Under the pieces are notes generated by a model. It had not been told where the DNA came from, ran no database searches, and saw only the letters and a list, made by a program, of their open reading frames with translations. Of a stretch of 64,000 nucleotides of DNA, positions 16,228-23,301 are shown one piece after another. How positions within the stretch are numbered: position 1 is the stretch's first letter; each line of letters starts with the position of its first letter. Position numbers and translations under genes: made by a program. Where the stretch lies: positions 1 through 64,000 of the forward strand of contig CAZVNJ010000003.1 in the NCBI GenBank assembly GCA_964628985.1. The letters run 5' to 3'. The DNA is from SURF-43 sp964628985 (GTDB lineage Bacteria > Chloroflexota > Dehalococcoidia > UBA2979).

Positions 16228-17292
16228 TCAGTGCGACGCCCTGTCAGTTGGAGGCTCAAGGATCGCGAGGATCGCCGCTGCCTCGGCCTCGGTCGCCGGA
16301 CGCGGGCGATTCTCGTGCACATCGATCATGACGGGGCTGAACGAGACTCTCGCGACCTCGCCCTCAGTCAACGTCAGGCGCGCGACCACGCTCTGGAAGG
16401 GCCCGATGCCCGCCCAGTAGTCGACATCCGCCGGCTCCAGGTCGAAGACAAAGTTCCCGAGGCTGTACAGCACCGGGACGCCCTCGACGCGTTCCCACGG
16501 TTGCAGGACATGGGGGTGGGCCCCGATCACCGCGGAGGCGCCGGCGCGAACTGCGGCCCCGGCCAGCGTCCGTTGCCGTTCGGTGGGCGCGTAGGTGTAC
16601 TCGTAGCCCCAGTGCAAGTACGCCACCACGAAATCAGCGAGGCCTGTGGCCCGTCGCACCGCTCGCTCAATGCTCGCCTCGTCGGCGCGGGCGACACCGG
16701 GCCTCTCGGATGCGGCGAACTGCACCTCGCCCACGTCGGAGAAGGCGAGGAGTGCGACCGTGACACCCGAAGGCGTGCGGAGGACGGACGGGGCCATCGC
16801 CGCGTCCTCGTCTCTGCCCGCGCCAGCATGCCGGACACCCAGCGCGTCGAGCGTGCGAATGGTGTCGTCCATCCCTTCCAGGCCGTAGTCCCACGTGTGG
16901 TTGTTCGCGAGCGAGACCGCCTCGAACCCCGCCCATGAGAGCGTTCGGGCCAGGGATGGCGGCGCGCGGAAGGTGTATTCCTTCGGCAACGCCTGGCCTC
17001 GCTCCGTGAACGTGCCTTCGAGGTTGCCCAACGTGAGGTCAGTGTCGGAGAGCAGAGATCGCACGCGTGCAAAGGGATATTCGACCCCGCGCTCCTGCAT
17101 CAGCGTGGTGATGTCGCGCGCGAACATGAGGTCGCCAACCACCGCGATCGTGACGGTCCGAGGCGCGGGCGCCTCCGGGATGCGCTGCGGCGGTGTCGCG
17201 GACGCGCCAGTCGCAGAGGGTGGGGCGACCGGGGCAATCCGTAACTCGGCTCGCTCGTCGCCACACGCCGCGGCGATCACAGCGAGGGCCAT
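16228..17292 (-). CDS. CapA-family poly-gamma-glutamate-synthesis-like lipoprotein
   Basis: A 354-residue protein of the CapA family, with a metallophosphatase-like fold; CapA proteins act outside the membrane in capsule or poly-gamma-glutamate anchoring. Motifs seen are VVGDLMFARDI, LGNLEGTF, ANNHTWDYG, LHWGYEYTY and GAHPHVLQPWE, which supply metal and catalytic residues. The N-terminus from the ATG at 17292 (MALAVIAAACGDE) is too short and uncharged for a lipoprotein signal. An in-frame CTG at 17334 has GGAGG with a six-base spacer and would give a proper 24-residue signal with lipobox AAAC. The only upstream codon before that is a stop, so a non-canonical CTG start is the best explanation. 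No other capsule genes are adjacent. Confidence 0.87.
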   Translation of the reverse strand: MALAVIAAACGDERAELRIAPVAPPSATGASATPPQRIPEAPAPRTVTIAVVGDLMFARDITTLMQERGVEYPFARVRSLLSDTDLTLGNLEGTFTERGQALPKEYTFRAPPSLARTLSWAGFEAVSLANNHTWDYGLEGMDDTIRTLDALGVRHAGAGRDEDAAMAPSVLRTPSGVTVALLAFSDVGEVQFAASERPGVARADEASIERAVRRATGLADFVVAYLHWGYEYTYAPTERQRTLAGAAVRAGASAVIGAHPHVLQPWERVEGVPVLYSLGNFVFDLEPADVDYWAGIGPFQSVVARLTLTEGEVARVSFSPVMIDVHENRPRPATEAEAAAILAILEPPTDRASH

Positions 17293-17364
17293 GACGACCA
17301 GCGATGCAGGGGTGGACGTGTAGATCCGGCTCAGGACGGCCCTCCGACCTTTGTTGATCGCAGG

Positions 17365-17757
17365 CTAGTGGTCGCCGCCCCTATCGGGCGCGCCGGCCGT
17401 GCGGCTCACGATCTCGACCAACTCATCGAGGTCAAAGGGCTTCCGGATGACCGCCGCGGCCCCGATCTCGGCCCCGACAGCCGCAGCCTCCATCGAACCA
17501 GACAGGAGCACGATCGGGATGTCACCCCACGCCGCGCGCTGCTGGTCCACAAACTCGCGCCCCCCCATCCCCATCATGCGCAGATCCAGGATGATGAGGT
17601 CGGGAAGCCGGTCGATGAGCATTGTGAGGGCTTCCTCACCAGAGCGGGCGCCGCGAGCGGTGAACCCCTCGGAAGACAGAGTGTCCACGACGAGGAACCG
17701 GATCAGGTCCTCGTCTTCCACTACCAGGATGTCCGGGGCGGGCCCGTCCTGCGTCAT
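17365..17757 (-). CDS. Single-domain response regulator
   Basis: A 130-residue receiver domain with no output domain. Acid pocket EDED (14-17), phospho-acceptor Asp58 in LIILDLRM, Ser/Thr switch in LLSGS and Lys106 in IRKPF are all present. The start ATG overlaps the stop of the sensor kinase gene upstream by four bases, so the two are translationally coupled and form a cognate pair. With no DNA-binding part, it must act by protein contact or as a phosphate sink or relay. The kinase and regulator are separated from the hybrid kinase at 23302 by the Anbu cluster. Confidence 0.92.
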   Translation of the reverse strand: MTQDGPAPDILVVEDEDLIRFLVVDTLSSEGFTARGARSGEEALTMLIDRLPDLIILDLRMMGMGGREFVDQQRAAWGDIPIVLLSGSMEAAAVGAEIGAAAVIRKPFDLDELVEIVSRTAGAPDRGGDH

Positions 17758-19439
17758 CTGAGGCCTGGCAGTGGTGGCGAACCCTCCGCGGTGATGACGG
17801 GCCGGAGGGGAAGACGCAGGACCACCTGGGTCCCGCAGCCCACGCCCTGGCTCGTTGCTGTCAGGGTGCCGCCATGTGTCTCGATCAGTCGCCGGGAGAT
17901 GTGGAGTCCCAGTCCCATCCCCGGGATGTTGGCCTCCGTGGCATTCGGTGCTCGCCCGAACGGGACGAATATCTGCTCCGCTGCGCTTGGCGGGAAGCCG
18001 ATACCTTCATCCTGCACCGCGATCACGACCGCCTCAGGCTCCGCCGCCACCGACACGGTGATCGCGCCGCCTTCCGGTGAATACTTCACCGCGTTCCCCA
18101 GCACATTGACCAGCACCTCACGCAGCCGGATGGGGTCAGCCCGAAGCGGACGGGCCTCGTCGGCGCACTGAAGGGCCAGGTCGTGAAGCGGCGCCGTCGA
18201 GGCCGTTTCCGCCAACACCTCGCGGATCAGCACCAGGACATCGAAGTCCTCCGGCTTCAGGATCAGCCGCCCAGTTTCCAGCCGGGCGACGTCGAGCAGG
18301 TCGTCGAGCAAGTGGGCCAGGCGGTCACTTGTCTGGACCAGCGCCTCGACGTACTCCCTGGCGCGCGTCACGTCGGCCCCCTGCGCGCGGTGCAGCCGCT
18401 GCAAGAGCTGCGCGGTCCCCTTCAGGCCCGCGACGGGATTCCGGAGCTCGTGTGAGGCGATCGACAAGAACTCATCGCGGGCATGCACCGCCGCCTCGGC
18501 CTGCTCTCGTGCCCGTTGTTCCGCCTCCAGGAGTCGGATCCGCTCGGCCTCCTGGAGGTTGCGCGAAGTGATATCCATGAGGACGTTCACACCGCCGATG
18601 ACCTTGCCGCGGGCGTCGCACAGCGGCGTTGGGAACGGCAGGACCGTCACGGTGTTCCCGTCCGGTTGGACGATCAGTATCTCCACGTCCCGCACCGGAC
18701 GGGCTTCCATCAGTGCCACGGCCATCGGGCACTCCCCAAGGCTCATGGGGCGGCCGTCGGGCCATAACAGCCGCCATGATCCACACCAGACATCGTGTCC
18801 GATGACAGGATGGCGACCCCATACGGCCGCAGCCTCGTCGTTGTAATAGGTGATCCGGCCCTCGGCGTCGGTCGTGTAGGCGGCGACGCCCATGCCCTCG
18901 ACCAGCGCGCGGTAGCGTTCCTCGCTCGCAGCGATCGCCGCAAGCGCCTGCTGCTTGTCGATCGCAAAGGCGATCTGGGCGCCAATGACCTGCGCCGTGA
19001 GCACCTCTTCCTCGATGAAGGTATGGGGCTCGGCGTAATACAGCATGAACTTGCCGATGAGGCGGCGCGCGACGATCAGCGGGATGAAGGCCACGGACCG
19101 GATGCGCTCGCGCCGCAGCACGTCCATCAGCGCCTCGAGGTCCCCGTCAGCCTGTACGTCTGGCACGAGGACTGGCTGAGGGTCCACCGCGTCCACGGCC
19201 CACGGCGAGTGACCCTCGACCGCGGCCCGGTAGGCGTCCGACAACCCACGCCAGGCCCGAAACCGCATCACACCTTCGGCGTCAAACAGCAGGATGGACG
19301 AACGGTCCACGTTCAATCCAGAGGCCAGGCATTGGAGGGAGGCGTCGAAGATCTCGTCGATGCCCTGCGCTGCCGCGACCGTCTGGGTGAGGTCATGCAG
19401 GGGCTGGAGCGCGTGGACGGCAAAGCGGGAGGTGACCAT
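17754..19439 (-). CDS. GAF-PAS sensor histidine kinase
   Basis: A 561-residue soluble sensor kinase without transmembrane helices. Order: GAF domain (about 10-160, LNVDRSSILLFD...), PAS domain (about 170-290, SEERYRALVEGMGVAAYTTDAEGRI... with PDGN), HisKA dimerisation helix with phospho-accepting His330 in SIASHELRNP, and HATPase with N box NVLGNAVKYSP, G1 DEGIGF and G2 GMGLGL. A coiled stretch links PAS and HisKA. The start at ATG 19439 is supported by GGGAG six bases before it. It pairs with the downstream receiver protein. The ligand for GAF/PAS (redox, small molecule or none) cannot be inferred; the PAS lacks an obvious heme or flavin motif. Confidence 0.92.
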   Translation of the reverse strand: MVTSRFAVHALQPLHDLTQTVAAAQGIDEIFDASLQCLASGLNVDRSSILLFDAEGVMRFRAWRGLSDAYRAAVEGHSPWAVDAVDPQPVLVPDVQADGDLEALMDVLRRERIRSVAFIPLIVARRLIGKFMLYYAEPHTFIEEEVLTAQVIGAQIAFAIDKQQALAAIAASEERYRALVEGMGVAAYTTDAEGRITYYNDEAAAVWGRHPVIGHDVWCGSWRLLWPDGRPMSLGECPMAVALMEARPVRDVEILIVQPDGNTVTVLPFPTPLCDARGKVIGGVNVLMDITSRNLQEAERIRLLEAEQRAREQAEAAVHARDEFLSIASHELRNPVAGLKGTAQLLQRLHRAQGADVTRAREYVEALVQTSDRLAHLLDDLLDVARLETGRLILKPEDFDVLVLIREVLAETASTAPLHDLALQCADEARPLRADPIRLREVLVNVLGNAVKYSPEGGAITVSVAAEPEAVVIAVQDEGIGFPPSAAEQIFVPFGRAPNATEANIPGMGLGLHISRRLIETHGGTLTATSQGVGCGTQVVLRLPLRPVITAEGSPPLPGLR

Positions 19440-19568
19440 ACGCGCTCCCGGCACCGGGGTCGGGGATGACGCACCGAATATATTCGCGGGCCGCCCGCGG
19501 GAAGTTGCAGATCCATCACAACGATGTGGGCAGCGTGACGAGAGCGCGACGGTGTGACTGAGGTTGGT

Positions 19569-19643
19569 TGGTGAGCCCGCTCGGATTCGAACCGAGGACC
19601 GATGGATTAAAAGTCCACTGCTCTACCGCTGAGCTACGGGCCC
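19569..19643 (-). tRNA. tRNA-Lys (anticodon TTT)
   Basis: A complete cloverleaf on the minus strand, 75 bases including an encoded CCA. The acceptor pairs GGGCCCG with CGGGCTC (one G-U). The anticodon loop CTTTTAA carries TTT, and the T arm holds GGTTCGAATCC. The 3' CCA is encoded at 19571-19569. It lies alone between the kinase and the Anbu gene. Confidence 0.97.
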
Positions 19644-19694
19644 CCGCGAAATCGTAGCGGGGTGGGAGGGGACGTGCCCGCACAGGCGCCGAGC

Positions 19695-20465
19695 CTACCC
19701 GCCTCCGCTGGTGTCCCAGAAGTGCGTGTGGGCCGCCGGGGCTGCGACCAGCGCCTCGTAGAGGGGCTGGACGGTTGGGGTCGCGCCCCCAACGGCGTCC
19801 TGCATCGCCGTCTGCCAGTACCGCTGCAGGGGATTGAGCGCGTCCGCGTCAAAGCGCGCCTCCTGCATCTGGAACGACCCCCGCCGGTAGAGGACAGTGT
19901 CGACCGGATAGTCGACATCGGATGCGCTGGTGCGAGTGGCATCGAAGGAAAGCAGCCCCACTCGCAGTGCCTCGAACAGGCCCTGTTCGTGCCGCCAGAC
20001 ACGGTCCAGGATGGGCTTGCCGTAGCGCGACTCTCCGATGATCACGTAGGGCGCGCCGGTGCGCACCTCCACCCAGTTGCCTTCCGGGTAGATGAGGTAG
20101 AGCCGGTGCTGGTCATCGCCTTCGAGTTGTCCGCCGAAGATGCAATGGAGGTCGAAGTAGAGGCCGCCCTCCATGAGCCACTGCAGGTCTTCGCGCCTCA
20201 CCCTTCGAAGTTCCTCCGCCAGCACGTTGGCGGCCATGTACATCTTCTTCAGTTCACCGGACGAGGACTGCAGCCGCTCCTCGAAATAGGTGAGGGCCTT
20301 GTCCCGGATCGAGCGCAGCCCGCTCGTCAGGATGAACATCGAGTGGTTCTCGTACTGGTGGACGGAGATTTTCTTCGCGGTCGAGAGCTCGGTCCCGGAC
20401 GTGATCCGCGTGTCCGCGATGGCGAGCAGCCCCTCCTCGCAGCGCATTCCCAGGCAGAAGGTCAT
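19695..20465 (-). CDS. Anbu-type proteasome-like peptidase
   Basis: A 256-residue bacterial homologue of 20S proteasome beta subunits, the Anbu family (proteasome-type protease). After removal of Met the N-terminus is Thr (MTFCLGMRCEEG), the active nucleophile of N-terminal hydrolases. ADTRITSG supplies the Asp17 region, followed by a Lys pair STAKK at about the Lys33 position. Downstream family marks are LTSGLRSIRDKA, YLIYPEGNWVEV and YVIIGESRYGKPILDR, and the mature end is typical. Anbu forms a helical, lock-washer-like assembly rather than a closed ring in characterised cases. Family context, seen here too, is an operon with alpha-E and ATP-grasp proteins, suggesting action on peptides these make or modify. 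A transglutaminase-like gene, common in such operons, is absent here. Confidence 0.93.
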   Translation of the reverse strand: MTFCLGMRCEEGLLAIADTRITSGTELSTAKKISVHQYENHSMFILTSGLRSIRDKALTYFEERLQSSSGELKKMYMAANVLAEELRRVRREDLQWLMEGGLYFDLHCIFGGQLEGDDQHRLYLIYPEGNWVEVRTGAPYVIIGESRYGKPILDRVWRHEQGLFEALRVGLLSFDATRTSASDVDYPVDTVLYRRGSFQMQEARFDADALNPLQRYWQTAMQDAVGGATPTVQPLYEALVAAPAAHTHFWDTSGGG

Positions 20466-20562
20466 ACCGAGATCTCGTTTCCTGCTGCGCCTCGATCGGC
20501 CGGGCCGGCGCCGGGCGCGTCAGGCCGCCATCGTAGTCCGGCCCACTGTCAATGACGAAGGC

Positions 20563-21522
20563 TCAGCGAGCCGCCGAAGGCACGGCCCGGAAAATGTGGT
20601 CCACCATGGCGGTGTGGACCCGTCCGAGGCGAATCTGGAACTCGTCAATGAACTCATGGAGTCCCTCGCGTACCACGGTTTCCGCGTCAGCCGCCCCCAG
20701 GTCAAGTTGCAGGAGGGCCAGCTCGCGTGCCGCCGGAAGGGCCTGCTGTCGCGGCGTGGCCTCGGAGGCGCGATCAAAATGGCGCGTGAACGCGGCAATA
20801 CAAAACCGCAGACTGCGCGGGAAGTCATCGTCCAAGAGCAGCATCTCGGCCACGCGTACGCCTGTGATGGCGCCTCGGTAGCGCTTGCGAAACGCCTCCA
20901 GGGCGCTCGCCGACCGCAGGATGCCCATCCACTGATAGGTGTCCAGCGTGCCACCGACATCCTCAGGAGAGGGCAGCAGGATGAAGTACTTGGCGTCCAC
21001 GATGCGGCTCGTCATGTCGGCGCGCTCGATGAACAGGCCGCAACGCAGCCACTCGCGCCCTTCGTTTAGGAGGACTGTGTTGTCGAACAGCCCCACAATG
21101 GCTGCCACCGTGCGTTTCACACTGGCGGTAAAGGGCCGCATGCCAGCGGTGTGCGGCGCGCGCGTGGCTGACAGGTAGAGGAGGTTGATCTCCTCGAAGA
21201 CCTCACGCGAGATGTGCTCACGCAACTCACGCGCGAGCGAGCGGGCCTGTGTCACGGTCGAGCGGAGTGAGTTCGGGTTCGCCTCGCTGAAGATCAGCCA
21301 GTCACCGGGTGAGAGGTCCGGCGAGACCTGGAGTGCGGTTTCGTATTCCTCGCCCGCGTTGAGTGCACCCACCAGGGCCGACCACAACTGGTGGTCGTCC
21401 CCGCCGGAGGCACGCTGTTCGACCGAGGCGTTGTAATTCACCTCGGCCATGCGGGCGACGTTCTCCGCACGCTCCAGGTAGCGCCCGAGCCAGTAGAGGT
21501 TTTCCGCGACTCGACTGAGCAT
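20563..21522 (-). CDS. Alpha-E domain protein (DUF403)
   Basis: A 319-residue helical protein of the alpha-E (DUF403) family, always found with circularly permuted ATP-grasp proteins and often with Anbu. The start LSRVAENLYWLGRYLERAENVARM is the family signature; LYLSATRAPHTAGM and NTVLLNEGREWLRCGLFIERADMTSRIVDAKYFILL follow. The start is set by AGGAGG in the nine-base gap after the ATP-grasp stop, so the genes are one transcript. The biochemical role is unknown; a structural partner of a peptide-forming ATP-grasp ligase is the leading idea from context. The gap to the Anbu gene is about 100 bases. Confidence 0.93.
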   Translation of the reverse strand: MLSRVAENLYWLGRYLERAENVARMAEVNYNASVEQRASGGDDHQLWSALVGALNAGEEYETALQVSPDLSPGDWLIFSEANPNSLRSTVTQARSLARELREHISREVFEEINLLYLSATRAPHTAGMRPFTASVKRTVAAIVGLFDNTVLLNEGREWLRCGLFIERADMTSRIVDAKYFILLPSPEDVGGTLDTYQWMGILRSASALEAFRKRYRGAITGVRVAEMLLLDDDFPRSLRFCIAAFTRHFDRASEATPRQQALPAARELALLQLDLGAADAETVVREGLHEFIDEFQIRLGRVHTAMVDHIFRAVPSAAR

Positions 21523-21531
21523 CGCTGCCTC

Positions 21532-22989
21532 CTACGCGCCACGTGCCGAGCGGAGGACCCAGGTGTCCTTGCTGCCGCCACCCTGGGAGGAGTTCACGAT
21601 GTACGAGGTCGAGTCCGCCGCGACGCGCGTGAGCCCGCCAGGGAGCACCCACGAGGACGCGCCGGTCACGACGAACGGACGGAGGTCTGCGCGCCGGGGC
21701 TCCAGCCGCTCACCGTCAAACGACGGGATGGTGCTGAACTCCTGCAGCGGCTGGGCGATGTACCCCTGCGGGTTCGCCTTGAGCATGGCCCGCGCCTCCG
21801 CGAGTTGCGCAGCACTGGCCTGCGGGCCCACGACGATTCCGTACCCGCCCGAGGCGTTCGTCGGCTTCATCACGAGGTCGCCCAGGTTGGCGAGCATGAA
21901 CTCCAGGTCGCTCGGGAGCGCGCCGATATAGGTGTCCACGTTCGGGATGATCGGCTCTTCGCCCAGGAAGTACCGGATCGCCTCAGGCACAAACCGGCAC
22001 GTCACCTTGTCGTCCACGAGGCCGTTCCCGATGGCATTCACGATGGTGACATTGCCGGCTCGATAGGCATCGAAGAGGCCGGCGACGCCCAGCGCGGAGT
22101 CCGCGCGGAACACCGTCGGGTCGAGAAAGTCGTCGTCCACCCGGCGGTAGATCACATGCACCGGCTCCAGGCCCGTCGTGGCGCGGAGGTACACGTGGTC
22201 CTCGTGCACCAGCAGGTCTCGCCCTTCGACAAGTTCCACACCCATCTGCCGTGCGAGGAACGAATGCTCGAAGTAGGCGGAGTTGTAGGAGCCCGGGGTC
22301 AGGATGACTGCCCGTGTCTCGTCAGCCTCCACCCCCGCCGGCCGGACAGAGACGAGCATGTCGAGCACTCGGTCCGGGTACTCGTCCACCGGCGCCACGC
22401 TCCCCGCCGGAAATAGGTCAGGCACCACATTCAGCATCGTGCGGCGATTCTCCAGGACGTAGGACACCCCCGAGGGCGTCCGCACATTGTCCTCTAGCAC
22501 CCGGAAGATCCCGTCGCGGTCACGGATGAGGTCGATGCCCGCGATGTGCGCCCAGACGCCCATGGGAGGGACGAAGCCCCGCATCCGCGGGTTGAAGCCG
22601 GGGGCGCCTTCCACCAGGGCGGCCGGGATGACCCCGTCGCGGACGGAGCGTTGCTCACCATAGAGATCGGTCAGAAACCGATTGAGCGCAGTGACTCGTT
22701 GGACCAGTCCCGCACGGATCACGTCCCACTCGCCCTCCTCGATGATCCGAGGGATCAGCGAGAAGGGGAGAATCCGTTCCGTCCCCATCTGATCCTGGTA
22801 GACCGTGAACGTGACGCCGCCGTTTAACTGCTCCAGGTCAGACGCCGCCTGCCGGGCGCGGTAGTCCTCCGAGTTCCAGCGGCGGATCCGGTGTGCGAAC
22901 TCAGCGTAGGACGGGCGCACCGAGCCGTCCGGCGCGAACATCTCGTCCGGGCCGGCCAGCGTGCGGTACCCGGAGAGCAAGTCGGCCAT
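21532..22989 (-). CDS. Circularly permuted ATP-grasp protein (DUF404/DUF407)
   Basis: A 485-residue circularly permuted ATP-grasp enzyme, predicted to form peptide-like amide bonds using ATP. Family marks are PSGVSYVLENRRTM (about 182-195), ILTPGSYNSAYFEHSFLARQMGVELVEGRDL, VHVIYRRVDDDFLDP, NAIGNGLVDDK and the C-terminal VMKPTNASGGYGIVVGP (lysine and Gly-rich loop) and NSSQGGGSKDTWVL. ATG 22989 is used; a GTG or ATG upstream would extend the frame by 56 residues with no family similarity. It begins 11 bases after the tiny Cys/His ORF. In other bacteria these genes go with alpha-E, Anbu and a transglutaminase, and the natural product is unknown. Confidence 0.93.
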   Translation of the reverse strand: MADLLSGYRTLAGPDEMFAPDGSVRPSYAEFAHRIRRWNSEDYRARQAASDLEQLNGGVTFTVYQDQMGTERILPFSLIPRIIEEGEWDVIRAGLVQRVTALNRFLTDLYGEQRSVRDGVIPAALVEGAPGFNPRMRGFVPPMGVWAHIAGIDLIRDRDGIFRVLEDNVRTPSGVSYVLENRRTMLNVVPDLFPAGSVAPVDEYPDRVLDMLVSVRPAGVEADETRAVILTPGSYNSAYFEHSFLARQMGVELVEGRDLLVHEDHVYLRATTGLEPVHVIYRRVDDDFLDPTVFRADSALGVAGLFDAYRAGNVTIVNAIGNGLVDDKVTCRFVPEAIRYFLGEEPIIPNVDTYIGALPSDLEFMLANLGDLVMKPTNASGGYGIVVGPQASAAQLAEARAMLKANPQGYIAQPLQEFSTIPSFDGERLEPRRADLRPFVVTGASSWVLPGGLTRVAADSTSYIVNSSQGGGSKDTWVLRSARGA

Positions 22990-22999
22990 TCGTCTCGCT

Positions 23000-23191
23000 T
23001 CAGCGTGCCTGCACAGTCCTGACTGATCCGGCGCGGGCCTGCTGGCTCGGCGCCATCCCGGCACGCGCCTGTAGCGACCGACGCACCGACCGGCCAGGCC
23101 GCGGCCGGTGCCCCTCGCAGTACCGGTGCGGCGCGCCCACCAGTTCCAGGCGGGCACACGGTGCGCCGGCGCAGACGCAGCAGAGATCCAT
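23000..23191 (-). CDS. Small Cys/His-rich protein ahead of the Anbu cluster
   Basis: A 63-residue ORF whose first half carries LCCVCAGAPC, then H, C and H in HRYCEGHRPR, and whose second half is basic (Arg-rich). The five Cys and three His in about 30 residues look like a small treble-clef or zinc-ribbon-like metal site. A GGGAG lies about six bases before ATG 23191, and its stop is 11 bases before the ATP-grasp start, so it would be the first gene of the operon. I do not recognise a family; it could also be chance in GC-rich DNA, because Arg and Ala are common in random frames here. It is the only coding signal in the 312-base gap. Confidence 0.45.
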   Translation of the reverse strand: MDLCCVCAGAPCARLELVGAPHRYCEGHRPRPGRSVRRSLQARAGMAPSQQARAGSVRTVQAR

Positions 23192-23301
23192 CGAGGTACT
23201 CCCTTGTCGCGCCTCGAGCGTGCCGGAGGGGCGTTTCGGATACGTGCCGTCGATGTGACGTGGATATTACACGGTCGCTCACAGAGGGGAGGGACGTGCG
23301 A

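Noticed and set aside
19475..19500. GC-rich hairpin near the kinase start
   Set aside because: Short self-complementary GC runs here are expected by composition and have no defined loop or T-run.
22990..23157. N-terminal extension of the ATP-grasp protein (start at 23157)
   Set aside because: The 56 extra residues are Arg/Trp/Gly-rich without family similarity; the ATG at 22989 opens at the family start.
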